DNA of 64,000 nucleotides, taken from the NCBI RefSeq assembly GCF_023541015.1, contig NZ_JALNPR010000002.1:248001-312000 (forward strand), read 5' to 3'. Positions 34,736 through 44,483 of the stretch are shown in pieces. Position numbers and translations under genes: made by a program. The number at the start of each line of letters is the position of its first letter. Within the stretch, counting starts at the first letter, position 1. The stretch comes from Marivivens donghaensis (lineage in GTDB: Bacteria > Pseudomonadota > Alphaproteobacteria > Rhodobacterales > Rhodobacteraceae). The notes beneath the pieces are model-generated. The model was not told where the DNA came from, searched no databases, and was given only the letters and a program-made list of their open reading frames with translations.

Positions 34736-36631
34736 TTAGCGGAGGGCCCCTGCGGCCTTCAGTGCTTCGGCTTTTTCGGCGTTATACCACCAGAAGCTCA
34801 TCTCGCCCAGCGCATAGGGCGGCAGAGTCTCGAGGTGTTCGTACATGTCGTAATAGGCCACCCAGTAATCGCCCAGATACCATGTCGGTACGACAAACAG
34901 GTCGCGACGCATGATGCGATCAATCGCACGGACATGGGCCACCATATCATCATAGGTTTCGACGTCCTTGATCGACTCGGCCAGTTTATCGACGGCTGGA
35001 TTTGAATAGTGGGCGGGGTTAAATACATCGCCCAGACCATCCGATCCGAATTTCTGGCCCAAGCCTTCACCCTCGATCGGACCGACACGGTAACCGTCAA
35101 AGATCATGTCGAAATCGAAATTGCGGGTGCGTTCGGTGTATTGCGCAGGATCAATGCGGTTCCACTCGGCATCGACACCCAATTTCCGCAGGTTATCGAC
35201 ATAAGGCAGAATGATGCGGTCGAACGTCGGGCTGTAGCCCAAGAATTCGACCTTCAGCGGCTCACCGTCTTTTTCCAGCATCCCGTTGGCACCGGGCACC
35301 CAACCTGCTTCCTCCATCAGCGCCAAGGCCCTGCGGAGGTTCCGACGGTCGAGCTGCGATTCACCAGAGACGTGCGGCACGGTAACTTCATCCGTCAGGA
35401 TCGACGGATCGATAAGTGAAGCAACCGATTGAAGCAGTTCCAACTCGCGGCCCTCAGGAACGCCGCGCGCCGCGAGATCCGCGTTCTGCCAAAAGCTCTC
35501 ACGCTGTTTAAACAGCCCGTATTGCAGTTCTTCGTTGGTCCACGTGAAGTTATACATCAGGGCCAAGGCCTGACGGACGCGCAGATCGTCGAACTTGCCC
35601 GACTTCATGTTGAACATAAAGCCAGTCGCGCCAGGTACATTACCGTTTGGCAGAGTCTCTTTCACGACCCAACCATTTTGAATCGCGGGGAAATCATAGG
35701 AGGTCGCCCAAGACAGCGAGGAATTTTCCTGTCGGAAGGTGAACTCACCTGCCTTGAACCCCTCAAACGCGGCCGTGGTGTCCGCGAAGTATTCGATGCG
35801 GATCGAATCAAAGTTATTCTGACCGATGTTCAGCGGATGATCAGCGCCCCAGAAGTTGGGATTGCGAACGTAGATGATCTGGTGATTCACCTCGAAACTG
35901 CCGACCATATAAGGCCCGGTACCCGGCCCCGTTTCGAGACGGCTTTCGTCCAAACGCGCGCCCGTTTCCTCGTACCACTTCTGGCTAAAAACTGGCTGAC
36001 CACCGACCTGTTCGATCACTGATTGCTTTGGATAATCGGCCGCAAAGGTGAATTTCACGGTGTAATCGTCCAGCGCCTCAACGCTTTCGACCATCTGCGC
36101 CACCGCGAAGCGATATGATTCGGTGGCCTGTTCCATCATCAGGTTATGGCTAAAGACTACATCTTTCGCAGTCATTGGAGTGCCATCCGAAAACACCACA
36201 TCGTCGCGCAAATGGAAGATCACCCAATCTTTGGTCTCTGGGTATTCCATCGTTGTGCACAGATAGCAGTAATTCCCGTCCACATCGTCCGATGTGCCCT
36301 GCAGAACCGATTCGAACATGGACGATGACAGATAGGCGGGCTTACCCTCTTGGGTCGCGTAGGGGTTCAGGTTGTCGAACCCGCCTGTGAACCACGTCGA
36401 AAACTCACCGCCTTTGGGCGCGTCAGGGTTCACGTATTCGAGATGCGCGAAATCAGGGTTAGGGTATTTCAAATTGCCATAGGTCGAAATGGCATGGGTC
36501 TGAATGATGGGCGTTTCAGCAAACACCGAACTCGCCCATGATGCGCCCGCAATCAGCGCAGCACCTGCCAAAAGCACAACGCGACGCAGATCGGTGTCAC
36601 GAACAGCAGCTTTGGTGGTGAAATTCGTCAT
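34736..36631 (-). CDS. yejA: YejA-type extracellular solute-binding protein
   Basis: The substrate-binding component of the importer, 631 residues, with a signal peptide ending near ASSVFAE (residue about 38). The family-5 binding-protein features are clear: LKYPNPDFAHLEYVNPDAP at the N-terminus, DDVVFSDGTPMTAKDVVFSH, and WKA-like strands later. It resembles the long binding proteins of the microcin C / YejA group rather than the shorter OppA. The ATG at 36631 has a GGGAG site; the frame is open to 36724. First gene of the yejABEF operon. Confidence 0.88.
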   Translation of the reverse strand: MTNFTTKAAVRDTDLRRVVLLAGAALIAGASWASSVFAETPIIQTHAISTYGNLKYPNPDFAHLEYVNPDAPKGGEFSTWFTGGFDNLNPYATQEGKPAYLSSSMFESVLQGTSDDVDGNYCYLCTTMEYPETKDWVIFHLRDDVVFSDGTPMTAKDVVFSHNLMMEQATESYRFAVAQMVESVEALDDYTVKFTFAADYPKQSVIEQVGGQPVFSQKWYEETGARLDESRLETGPGTGPYMVGSFEVNHQIIYVRNPNFWGADHPLNIGQNNFDSIRIEYFADTTAAFEGFKAGEFTFRQENSSLSWATSYDFPAIQNGWVVKETLPNGNVPGATGFMFNMKSGKFDDLRVRQALALMYNFTWTNEELQYGLFKQRESFWQNADLAARGVPEGRELELLQSVASLIDPSILTDEVTVPHVSGESQLDRRNLRRALALMEEAGWVPGANGMLEKDGEPLKVEFLGYSPTFDRIILPYVDNLRKLGVDAEWNRIDPAQYTERTRNFDFDMIFDGYRVGPIEGEGLGQKFGSDGLGDVFNPAHYSNPAVDKLAESIKDVETYDDMVAHVRAIDRIMRRDLFVVPTWYLGDYWVAYYDMYEHLETLPPYALGEMSFWWYNAEKAEALKAAGALR

Positions 36632-36722
36632 GGTTTTCTCCCCTTTGAAACCCTGAGACAAAGCTACGGCGGGCAATACATAAAGGGCAAGACGAGAAAG
36701 CGTTATCGCATTGTGAAACGAC

Positions 36723-36750
36723 AAAAGGCCGCCCCTTGGGACGGCCTTTG
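36723..36750 (-). terminator. Terminator after cycM
   Basis: On the minus strand: AAAGGCCG/CGGCCTTT arms with CCC/GGG pairs inside and a following TTTTG. It begins 21 bases beyond the cycM stop. Confidence 0.78.
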
Positions 36751-36770
36751 CCTAAGTGATATTCACTAAA

Positions 36771-37292
36771 TTAGTTAGAGACGCTCTGCAGGTACGCAAT
36801 CACGTCTGCACGGTCCTGAACTTTTGCCAGACCCGAGAACGACATTGCGGTGCCCGGTGCGTAGCCTTTGGGGTTCTCGAGGAAGCCATTGAGGTGCTCA
36901 GGCGACCAAACGTCAGCCACGGCCTCGAGAGCGCCCGAGTATGCAAAGCCCGCGATCGAGTCGACAGGACGGTTCACGACGCCATAGAGCGACGGGCCTG
37001 TGCCGTTCTCGCCTTCAGCAGCAGAGTGACATGCCGCACATTTGCGGAAAACACGCTCACCAGCAGCTGCGTCAGCATTTGCAAAGATTTCTTCGAAGGA
37101 CGGGCCTTCTTCTACAACAGCAACTTCACCGTCGCCGTGCGAGATTACATATGCCTGAGCGTGCTCGCCCTCGTGGCCAGCACCTTCGCCAGCAGAGTAA
37201 ATGCTTTCAGCAGCCCAGCCACCAAGCAAGAAAACGAGGAAAGTGCCGCAAACGCCGCCCAGCACCTTGGTCATCGTCATTGTGTCGAACAT
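36771..37292 (-). CDS. cycM: Membrane-anchored class I cytochrome c (CycM-like)
   Basis: A 173-residue protein with an uncleaved N-terminal membrane anchor (TKVLGGVCGTFLVFLLGGWA), an acidic/histidine-containing linker, and a cytochrome c domain. The heme-attachment CAACH is at 85-89, the TGPSLYGVV segment follows, and the axial Met lies in GTAMSFSG. Such proteins pass electrons from the bc1 complex to cytochrome oxidases in alphaproteobacteria. The ATG at 37292 (MFDTMTMTKV) is the family-typical start; 37304 and 37346 are possible. Confidence 0.85.
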   Translation of the reverse strand: MFDTMTMTKVLGGVCGTFLVFLLGGWAAESIYSAGEGAGHEGEHAQAYVISHGDGEVAVVEEGPSFEEIFANADAAAGERVFRKCAACHSAAEGENGTGPSLYGVVNRPVDSIAGFAYSGALEAVADVWSPEHLNGFLENPKGYAPGTAMSFSGLAKVQDRADVIAYLQSVSN

Positions 37293-37412
37293 GTCGCGTT
37301 CCATTCCGTTCACAGTTTCGCGGCTATCTACAAGTTTCTTGTCCACTCTTGCAAGCAGTAGAACCGCGACTTATTGCCCAAAGTAGACAAAAGAACAGTG
37401 GAGGGGACAGAA

Positions 37413-38255
37413 ATGACCCAGAAAATTGCGTTTCAGGGAGAACTTGGCGCCTATGGCCATCAGGCTTGCGTCGAAGCACGCCCCGATTTCGACCCGCTTC
37501 CCTGTGACACATTCGAAGACGCGATGGAGGCCGTTCGGTCTGGTGCGGCTGATTTGGGTATGATCGCGGTCGAGAACTCGACCTATGGCCGCGTGGCTGA
37601 TGTCCATAGCCTGTTGCCAAAATCGGGCCTTCACATCGTTGATGAAGCCTTTGTTCGTGTGCACGTGAACCTTCTCGGCGTCAAAGGTGCAGCGCTGTCA
37701 GACGTTAAAGAAGCACATGGCCACGTCGTCATCCTCCCGCAATGCGCTGGATTTCTAAAGAATCACAACATCACGGGCAAAGTCAGCACCGATAACGCGC
37801 GTGCGGCTCGTGAAGTGGCCGAAGCAAACGACGTGACCAAAGCCGCGCTCGCCAGCGAACTCGCCGCCGAAATCTACGGCCTGGACGTCGTGGCGCGTCA
37901 CATCGAGGACCATTCCCGCAACACGACCCGCTTTATCATTATGGCTCGTGATCCCGATACGACCCGCCGTGGCACCAATGGCATGATGATGAGCTTTGTC
38001 TTCCGCGTTCGGAACATCCCTGCCGCGCTCTACAAAGCGATGGGCGGTTTCGCGACCAATGGCGTCAACATGACCAAGCTAGAAAGCTACATGGTTGACG
38101 GCGAGTTCACCGCGACCGAGTTCTATGCGGAAATCGAGGGACATCCCGATGACGAAAACGTCCGTCTCGCCATGGAAGAGCTGGATTATTTCACCGATCA
38201 TGTGCGTGTGATCGGCACCTTCCCTGCAGCGGCACGCCGCCACGAAACACGTTAA
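37413..38255 (+). CDS. pheA: Prephenate dehydratase
   Basis: It converts prephenate to phenylpyruvate in phenylalanine synthesis. The 280-residue protein begins IAFQGELGAYGHQAC and has AVENSTYGRV, the catalytic Thr-Arg-Phe block (NTTRFIIM) and an ACT regulatory domain with MGGFATNGVNMTKLES. The last is the phenylalanine-binding ESR-like site, with Met-Thr-Lys-Leu-Glu-Ser in place of Leu-Thr-Lys-Ile-Glu-Ser. It is monofunctional, without a chorismate mutase domain. The ATG at 37413 has GGAGGGG upstream. Its stop overlaps the next gene by 4 bases on the opposite strand. Confidence 0.92.
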   Translation: MTQKIAFQGELGAYGHQACVEARPDFDPLPCDTFEDAMEAVRSGAADLGMIAVENSTYGRVADVHSLLPKSGLHIVDEAFVRVHVNLLGVKGAALSDVKEAHGHVVILPQCAGFLKNHNITGKVSTDNARAAREVAEANDVTKAALASELAAEIYGLDVVARHIEDHSRNTTRFIIMARDPDTTRRGTNGMMMSFVFRVRNIPAALYKAMGGFATNGVNMTKLESYMVDGEFTATEFYAEIEGHPDDENVRLAMEELDYFTDHVRVIGTFPAAARRHETR

Positions 38256-38716
38256 ACGCCCGTATAGGACGTCTCAACATCCTCGGCAAAATCAGCGATC
38301 CGCGTTTTGAACTTTTGGGTCAGATTGCTCTTTGCCAGCTTGAGCGATTGCAGCAGAAGACGCGCAGCCAATGTGCGCGGTGCCATATCTAGACGAATGA
38401 TCAGCCGTGTGCGCGCTGGCGACAGCGGCACCAATTCAATATTGGTGCTGCCTTCCACCCCACCCGAGGTAAAGCCGATATCAACGCCGTTTGGGTGATC
38501 AACCTTTTGCAAGGTCAATTCTGCCGCCCGCGATTTTCCACGAAACTTGAACCCGACATGCCAATTGGCGCCAACCTCAATGCCAGCAAGGCTATCCTTG
38601 CGTTCCACATCAATGCCACGGCGCATCGCCGAACGCTCAAACCCACCAAAATCAGTGATTTTGCCGTAAACGTAGTCGATCGGTGCTTCGATATCTTCTC
38701 TAGCGCTAAACCGCAC
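38252..38716 (-). CDS. SRPBCC-fold (START-like) protein
   Basis: A 154-residue single-domain protein. The start MRFSAREDIEAPIDYVYGKI and following FERSAMRRGIDVER match polyketide-cyclase/START-like proteins that bind hydrophobic ligands. The C-terminal helix (LLLQSLKLAKSNLTQKFKTR) closes the fold. There is no signal peptide or membrane helix. Function unknown. It is convergent with pheA. Confidence 0.75.
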   Translation of the reverse strand: MRFSAREDIEAPIDYVYGKITDFGGFERSAMRRGIDVERKDSLAGIEVGANWHVGFKFRGKSRAAELTLQKVDHPNGVDIGFTSGGVEGSTNIELVPLSPARTRLIIRLDMAPRTLAARLLLQSLKLAKSNLTQKFKTRIADFAEDVETSYTGV

Positions 38717-38768
38717 TTGCTTGCCTCAAATTGAATCGCTCATTCGAACTTTGTTCTCTTTTGACCGT

Positions 38769-39710
38769 TTAATCTACGTTACTCAACCACCGCTTGAGCA
38801 GAAAACCCGCTATAGCGCCGTTTCTCGGCTGATTGATCAAAGGGTGTGTGCCCTCAAACACTTGTGCCAGTTCGCTACGATCAAGCCAGAGGGCATCTTC
38901 CAATTCGTTCGGGTCGATGGTGATTTGATCGGTCTCGGCCTCTGCTTCACATCCAAACATCAGGTTCGCTGGGAACGGCCATGGCTGGCTCGCCACATAG
39001 CGGACGTCTCCAACCTTCACGCCTGTCTCTTCGTTCACTTCGCGCCGAACGGCAGCCTCCATCGTTTCGCCCGGTTCAATAAATCCAGCCAAGACTGAAT
39101 ACATGCGATCGGGCCAACCTGGGGAACGCCCCAAAAGTACGCGATCGCCATGTGTGACGAGCATAATAACGACAGGGTCCGTGCGTGGGAAATGCTGCCC
39201 GCCACAGGCATCACACCCTCGCTGCCAGCCTCCCATAACGGGTTTTGATTCCGCCCCACAGCGGGAACAAAAACGGTGCGAGTCGTGCCACCCGATTATT
39301 GCCCGTGCTGTTGCGGCGAGTTCCGCATCAAGCGCGCTCAGCATCGTCATCACAGCCCGAAGTTCCGCAAAGCCCATGGAGTCGGGCAGGTCAGGGTGGT
39401 ACTGTAACGACTGATCAAAGAACGAACCGAGCTCTGTCAGGTCGGCATCTGGTTCCCATTTCGAAATGTCGGTCGCAAAGACTGGACCCGACGGCGTGCG
39501 GCCCAAAAACACCTCAATCACTGGATCGGCTAACGCGACATGATCAAGTGGCAACTGGACCAAAGCATTGTTTTCAAAAAGGACTTTACCGCGCCACGTT
39601 ACAATTGTTGTGGCTGTCGGGTTATTTCGGATCGGATCAAGATCGCCGCGCACTTCGGCTGCGCGATCATAGCCTGAACCAGAAAAAGAAAATGTGGGCT
39701 CGTGTGTCAT
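38769..39710 (-). CDS. nudC: NAD(+) diphosphatase / NADH pyrophosphatase NudC
   Basis: A Nudix hydrolase acting on NADH and possibly NAD-capped RNA. The 313-residue protein has a zinc ribbon with four cysteines (CSRCGAE..., CDACGGQHFP), the Nudix box GFIEPGETMEAAVRREVNEE followed by TG, and the NudC-defining SQPWPFP. The ATG at 39710 gives MTHEPTFSFSGSG; an upstream in-frame extension to 39767 lacks support. It is followed, on the other side, by pheT and its terminator. Confidence 0.92.
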   Translation of the reverse strand: MTHEPTFSFSGSGYDRAAEVRGDLDPIRNNPTATTIVTWRGKVLFENNALVQLPLDHVALADPVIEVFLGRTPSGPVFATDISKWEPDADLTELGSFFDQSLQYHPDLPDSMGFAELRAVMTMLSALDAELAATARAIIGWHDSHRFCSRCGAESKPVMGGWQRGCDACGGQHFPRTDPVVIMLVTHGDRVLLGRSPGWPDRMYSVLAGFIEPGETMEAAVRREVNEETGVKVGDVRYVASQPWPFPANLMFGCEAEAETDQITIDPNELEDALWLDRSELAQVFEGTHPLINQPRNGAIAGFLLKRWLSNVD

Positions 39711-39765
39711 AGCGAATGTCTGACACGCCGAACCCGACTGTGCAAACCCATCTGCAATGGCAAAC

Positions 39766-39793
39766 AAAAAAGGCGGCCACTAAGGCCGCCTTT
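39766..39793 (-). terminator. Terminator of pheT
   Basis: Minus-strand stem AGGCGGCC/GGCCGCCT followed by TTTTTTG, four bases after the pheT stop. Confidence 0.82.
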
Positions 39794-39797
39794 GTCG

Positions 39798-42194
39798 TTA
39801 TCCGCGAAGGGTGCCGCCTGTCGCCTTGGTCACTTTCTCAACGATCTTGGCACTCACAGCCTCAATGTCTTTGTCTTTGAGGGTGTCCTCTTTGGGCTGC
39901 AAACGAACCGTAATCGCGAGGGATTTTTTGCCTTCGCCCAAGCTACCGCCCGAGAATTCGTCGAACACACGAACATCTTCGATCAGTGCCTTATCCGCGC
40001 CCGCCGCTGCGTTAACCAAGGTCAGTGCCTCCACCTCGGCATCGACAACGAACGCAAAGTCACGCTCAACCGCCTGCAGTTCGGAGATATCCATTGCAGG
40101 ACGGCTGGCCGATGCGTTTTTCGGCAGCGGGATCTCTTCAGGGAAGAGAGTGAACGCAACGGCAGGACCTTTGATGTCCATCTCACGCAGGATTTTCGGG
40201 TGAAGTTCACCAAAGATGCCCAAGACCTTTTTCGGGCCAAGGCAGATTTTACCATGACGGCCGGGGTGGAACCACGCTGGACCGTCGCGCATGATCTGCA
40301 CCTTGGCAGGCGCACCCATTGCGGCGAGGATCGCTTCGGCATCGGCTTTGGCGTCATAGACATCAACCGCACGAGACGCGCCATGCACGTCTTTGGGGCC
40401 AGTCCGACCGATGAGAACACCGCTTACCTGCAGCTGCTGTTCACCCGGTTTACCGCCAGCAAAGGCATGGCCGACCTCAAATAGGGCCAAATCGGCAAAG
40501 CCACGTGCCTGATTGCGTGCTGCTGCGCGAAGCAGGGCAGGCAAGAGGTCAGGACGCATGTGGCTCATGTCCGACGAAATCGGGTTTTCCAACTCGGTCG
40601 CCTCGGTACCGCCACCAAACAACGCAGCCGCTTCGCGGTCGATAAAGGTGTAGGTCACGCATTCATTGTAGCCGAGCGACGCAGTAGTGCGGCGCGCAGC
40701 GGACGATCGCACTTGAAGCGGTGTCAGCACAGGTTTCGGCACGCCTGCAGTGGCGCGAGGCAAAGGTTTGCCCTCAAGCTTTGTCAAAGACGCAATACGC
40801 GCGACTTCCTCAACGAGGTCCGCCTCACCTTGAACGTCAGAACGCCACGACGGGACGTGCGCCTGATCACCATCCATCCGGAAGCCCAACGCAGTCAGCG
40901 TCTGGCGCTGTTCGCTCTCTGGAATGTCCATGCCAACAAGGCTCTGCACACGCTTTGCGTCCAGCTTATACGAGCGCGCAAAATTCGGCACAGCGCCCGC
41001 AACAACAACCTCAGACGCCTCACCACCTGCGTGATCAACGATCATACGAACCGCATGTTCCAGACCTTCAGCAGTGAATTCAGGATCAACAGTGCGTTCA
41101 AAACGATAACGCGCATCCGAGTTGATCTTGAGCGCGCGGCCTGTGGTTGCGATCTGGATCGGGTCCCACCACGCAGATTCGACAAAGACGTTCACAGTCT
41201 CATCGGTGCAACCAGTGTGGTCGCCCCCCATGATGCCAGCAATACTCTCAACACCGTTATCATCAGAAATCACCATAGCGCCCGCCGGCAGCGTGTAGGT
41301 CTTTTCATCGAGCGCCACGATGGTTTCGCCACCAACCGCACGGTGAACACGCAGGTTGCCCGCGACCTTATCCGCGTCAAACACGTGAAGCGGACGGTTC
41401 TGGTCGTAGGTGAAGAAGTTGGTCACATCGACGAGGAACGAAATCGGACGCAGACCAATCGCTTTTAGACAGGTCTGAAGCCATTCGGGCGACGGACCGT
41501 TTTTCACGCCTTTGATCAGGCGACCACAGAATAGCGGGCAGCCGTCCAATGTGTCGTCATCAATGGTCAGGGTCAGGTCAGATTCAAACGATGCTGGCAC
41601 AGGATCAACGGTGCGATCTTTGAGCTTGCCCAAGCCACGCGCGGCGAGGTCGCGGGCGATACCGCGAACGCCCAGCGCATCACCACGGTTCGGCGTGATC
41701 GCAATTTCGATCACTGGATCGACTTTAGACGCATCTTGTTTTGCCAGCCAATCGACAAAGCGCTCACCAACTTCGCCAGACGGAAGTTCGATGATGCCAT
41801 TGTGTTCGTCTGACAGTTCCAGCTCGCGCTCGGAACACATCATACCGTGAGATTCGACACCGCGAATTTTCCCAACGGACAAGGTCACGTCGATACCAGG
41901 AACATAGTCACCAGGTTTCGCAACAACGACCGTGATGCCTTCGCGAGCGTTCGGTGCGCCGCAGACGATTTGCAGTTCGCCTTCGTTGGTCGCGACCTTG
42001 CACAGGCGCAGACGATCGGCGTCTGGGTGCTGAACGGCGCTGACCACTTTACCGATGGTAAAAGCCTTCAAACGGTCAGCAGGATTTTCGATGCCTTCCA
42101 CCTCGAGACCGAGGTCGGTCAGGGCTTCAGAGATTTCGTCAACCGTGGCGGTGGTCTCAAGATGTTCCTTGAGCCAGGACAGCGTGAATTTCAT
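39798..42194 (-). CDS. pheT: Phenylalanine-tRNA ligase beta subunit
   Basis: The 798-residue beta subunit of the alpha2beta2 PheRS. Domains in order: an EMAP-like tRNA-binding domain (about 40-150, with VVSAVQHPDADRLRLCKVAT), B3/4 editing domain (RPISFLVDVTNFFTYDQNRP region), B5, the catalytic-like core (FADLALFEVGHAF) and a C-terminal anticodon-binding FDX-ACB domain ending in LRG. It lies 392 bases downstream of pheS, with a small plus-strand ORF and a terminator in between, so it appears to have its own promoter. Confidence 0.95.
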   Translation of the reverse strand: MKFTLSWLKEHLETTATVDEISEALTDLGLEVEGIENPADRLKAFTIGKVVSAVQHPDADRLRLCKVATNEGELQIVCGAPNAREGITVVVAKPGDYVPGIDVTLSVGKIRGVESHGMMCSERELELSDEHNGIIELPSGEVGERFVDWLAKQDASKVDPVIEIAITPNRGDALGVRGIARDLAARGLGKLKDRTVDPVPASFESDLTLTIDDDTLDGCPLFCGRLIKGVKNGPSPEWLQTCLKAIGLRPISFLVDVTNFFTYDQNRPLHVFDADKVAGNLRVHRAVGGETIVALDEKTYTLPAGAMVISDDNGVESIAGIMGGDHTGCTDETVNVFVESAWWDPIQIATTGRALKINSDARYRFERTVDPEFTAEGLEHAVRMIVDHAGGEASEVVVAGAVPNFARSYKLDAKRVQSLVGMDIPESEQRQTLTALGFRMDGDQAHVPSWRSDVQGEADLVEEVARIASLTKLEGKPLPRATAGVPKPVLTPLQVRSSAARRTTASLGYNECVTYTFIDREAAALFGGGTEATELENPISSDMSHMRPDLLPALLRAAARNQARGFADLALFEVGHAFAGGKPGEQQLQVSGVLIGRTGPKDVHGASRAVDVYDAKADAEAILAAMGAPAKVQIMRDGPAWFHPGRHGKICLGPKKVLGIFGELHPKILREMDIKGPAVAFTLFPEEIPLPKNASASRPAMDISELQAVERDFAFVVDAEVEALTLVNAAAGADKALIEDVRVFDEFSGGSLGEGKKSLAITVRLQPKEDTLKDKDIEAVSAKIVEKVTKATGGTLRG

Positions 42195-42353
42195 GGCTTT
42201 AACCCGTCGTTTACATTTGAGGCGCTCTTACCGCATCTGTGGCAGCGGGGAAAGCAGTCCGAACGCAAAAGACCCTACTCATGCCCAATTGTTGCCCGAA
42301 TGGAAACCTAGGGTGCCATTAGTCACGTAACAGTAAACAGTTGAGGCAAGTAA

Positions 42354-42515
42354 ATGTATATTCGTGGAGAGATGTTGTTGGTTATGGGTCTGACCCTGCT
42401 TTTGTCGCCCTTCGCACTGAAAGGCGTCGAAGTTCAGATCCACAAAAACGACACAGGAGCGGCCGTCGCAATGCTAGAGACACCGCGCATGAACTTCATC
42501 AAAATCGGCAACTAA
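42354..42515 (+). CDS. Putative 53-residue single-span membrane protein
   Basis: Starts at the ATG preceded by GAGGCAAGTAA. The product begins MYIRGEMLLVMGLTLLLSPF and continues with a short hydrophilic tail (EVQIHKNDTGAAVAMLE... to IKIGN). It has one N-terminal hydrophobic helix, and a hairpin terminator follows 28 bases after its stop. It is oriented opposite to pheS and pheT and separates them. No family is recognised; the good ribosome site, helix and terminator make it a plausible gene. Confidence 0.5.
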   Translation: MYIRGEMLLVMGLTLLLSPFALKGVEVQIHKNDTGAAVAMLETPRMNFIKIGN

Positions 42516-42542
42516 CGTTCGATACCGAGAGCAGAATTGACG

Positions 42543-42570
42543 AAGGCCGCGCAGAGGAGCGCGGCCTTTG
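42543..42570. terminator. Bidirectional terminator between the small ORF and pheS
   Basis: A perfect 10-bp stem AAGGCCGCGC/GCGCGGCCTT with a 6-base loop. It serves the small plus-strand gene and the end of pheS on the minus strand. Confidence 0.82.
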
Positions 42571-42586
42571 TATTTTGGGAACCAAC

Positions 42587-43651
42587 TTAGCGGCTCAAGC
42601 CACCGTGCAAGGTCGGCACATCCAGCGGCGTAAAGCCGTAGTGGCGCAGCCAACGCAGATCGCTGTCAAAGAATGCACGCAGGTCAGGGATGCCGTATTT
42701 CAGCATCGCAATCCGGTCGATGCCGATACCAAAGGCAAAGCCCTGATATTCCTGTGGATCAACGCCAGGGTTTTGCAGAACCTTCGGGTGAACCATGCCC
42801 GACCCGAGAATTTCGAGCCAATCGTCGCCCTCGCCCACGGTGACGGAACCGTTGTTCCACTGGCACTGCACGTCGACTTCAGCCGACGGTTCTGTGAACG
42901 GGAAGTGCGATGCACGAAAACGGGTTTTCACGCGTTTGCCGAAATAGGCAGAAAGAAACTCTTCCAACACCCACTTCAGGTTCGCCATAGAGACGTCTTT
43001 GCCGATGCAAAGACCTTCGACTTGGTTGAACATCGGTGTGTGGGTCTGGTCGTAGTCCGCGCGATACACGCGACCCGGCGCGATGATACGGATCGGCGCA
43101 CCTTCTTTTTCCAACGCACGAATCTGAACGGGCGAAGTGTGCGTGCGCAGTACCGGAGGACGCTCATCGCCTTCGGACTTCATGTAGAAGGTATCCATTT
43201 CAGCGCGTGCTGGGTGGTGACCCGGAATGTTCAGCGCGTCAAAGTTATACCAATCGGATTCGATCTGCGGACCTTCAGCAACGGCAAAGCCCATGTCTGC
43301 AAAGATCGCCATAACCTCTTCGGTCACTTGGCTAATCGGGTGAATGGTACCCGTGCGGCGCGGACGCGTCGGAAGCGTCACATCGAGCCACTCTGTTTTC
43401 AGACGTGCATCCAAGGCAGCATCTGCCAGCGCCGTCTTCTTTGCCACGATAGCATCGTTGATCTCATCCTTGAGCGCATTCAACGCAGGACCAGCGACCT
43501 GACGCTCTTCGGGGGTCATTTTGCCCAATTCACGCATCTGAAGGCTAATTTCGCCTTTCTTGCCGAGCGCGGCGAGGCGAACCTCTTCGATGGCTGCTTC
43601 GTCAGCGGCCTTAGCGATCAGGTCCAGATATTTGGCTTTGAGGTCGTCCAT
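42587..43651 (-). CDS. pheS: Phenylalanine-tRNA ligase alpha subunit
   Basis: The catalytic alpha subunit, 354 residues. An N-terminal coiled coil ([19 protein letters not shown]) precedes the class II core with [22 protein letters not shown], the [10 protein letters not shown] block, [20 protein letters not shown], and the C-terminal [16 protein letters not shown]. The ATG at 43651 gives the usual start. Between pheS and pheT the strand is interrupted by an opposite-strand small gene, which is unusual, as pheST is normally contiguous. Confidence 0.95.
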   Translation of the reverse strand: MDDLKAKYLDLIAKAADEAAIEEVRLAALGKKGEISLQMRELGKMTPEERQVAGPALNALKDEINDAIVAKKTALADAALDARLKTEWLDVTLPTRPRRTGTIHPISQVTEEVMAIFADMGFAVAEGPQIESDWYNFDALNIPGHHPARAEMDTFYMKSEGDERPPVLRTHTSPVQIRALEKEGAPIRIIAPGRVYRADYDQTHTPMFNQVEGLCIGKDVSMANLKWVLEEFLSAYFGKRVKTRFRASHFPFTEPSAEVDVQCQWNNGSVTVGEGDDWLEILGSGMVHPKVLQNPGVDPQEYQGFAFGIGIDRIAMLKYGIPDLRAFFDSDLRWLRHYGFTPLDVPTLHGGLSR

Positions 43652-43747
43652 CACATGCCCTTTGCATCTTGCTTGCCCGCAATTACCGCGACACGCAGCG
43701 AGGGGCAAGCATTGGACGCCCGATTAACCATCCGAATGCCCAAACGA

Positions 43748-43777
43748 AAAAGGCCGCCCCTTTCGGAGCGGCCCTTC
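43748..43777 (-). terminator. Terminator of rplT
   Basis: On the minus strand GGGCCGCTCC/GGGGCGGCC arms with a GAAA loop, followed by TTTTT. It lies 20 bases beyond the rplT stop. Confidence 0.82.
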
Positions 43778-43796
43778 GTAATTCATTCGCTAAGGC

Positions 43797-44159
43797 TTAT
43801 GCCAGAGCTTCACGTGCCTTAGCAGCGATAGCATTGAAAGCTTCCGGCTCGTGAACGGCCAGATCGGCCAGAACTTTGCGGTCAACTTCGATGCCAGCTT
43901 TTGCCAGACCGTTGATGAATTTCGAGTATGTCAGCGATTCGTCAAACGCACGGACAGCAGCGTTGATACGCTGGATCCACAGTGCGCGGAAATTACGCTT
44001 ACGTGCCTTACGGTCACGAGTTGCGTATTGGTTGGCCTTGTCTACGGCCTGACGAGCGACTTTGAAGGTCCGGCTGCGGCGGTCATAATAACCTTTAGCA
44101 GCGTCAAGGACTTTCTTGTGACGACGATGGGTAACGGTACCACCTTTGGTGCGCGACAT
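43797..44159 (-). CDS. rplT: 50S ribosomal protein L20
   Basis: A 120-residue, basic L20 with the signature [20 protein letters not shown] near the N-terminus and [20 protein letters not shown] mid-protein. It is needed for early 50S assembly. It follows rpmI by 13 bases, the standard L35-L20 operon. infC is not adjacent here. Confidence 0.97.
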   Translation of the reverse strand: MSRTKGGTVTHRRHKKVLDAAKGYYDRRSRTFKVARQAVDKANQYATRDRKARKRNFRALWIQRINAAVRAFDESLTYSKFINGLAKAGIEVDRKVLADLAVHEPEAFNAIAAKAREALA

Positions 44160-44172
44160 TGTTCAGGCCTCC

Positions 44173-44373
44173 TTAGCGGTCGTACGGCATGTAGGACTTA
44201 ACGATCTTCGCATCCGGAGCGGACAGAGTCGTAGTCCCGCGTGCATCGCGGATGAACTTCGTGGTGCGCTTGATCATGCCGTGGCGCTTACCGGCCTGAC
44301 CGCATTTTACCTTACCGGATGCAGTCATCTTAAAGCGCTTTTTGGCGCTCGACTTGGTCTTCATCTTGGGCAT
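44173..44373 (-). CDS. rpmI: 50S ribosomal protein L35
   Basis: A 66-residue ribosomal protein with the L35 pattern [20 protein letters not shown] and [11 protein letters not shown]. It heads the L35-L20 pair. Confidence 0.97.
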   Translation of the reverse strand: MPKMKTKSSAKKRFKMTASGKVKCGQAGKRHGMIKRTTKFIRDARGTTTLSAPDAKIVKSYMPYDR

Positions 44374-44483
44374 TTCCGTCTCCTTTGAAGAGGATTGGTT
44401 TTCGCACGACTCGGCATGCCACTGTCGGCCGGTCGCACGGTTAGAGCGCGCCGTATAGGGCTGATCCTGAATGATGGCAAGCG

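Noticed and set aside
37413-38255. Chorismate mutase fusion in PheA
   Set aside because: The protein begins directly with the dehydratase domain. No mutase domain is present upstream in frame.
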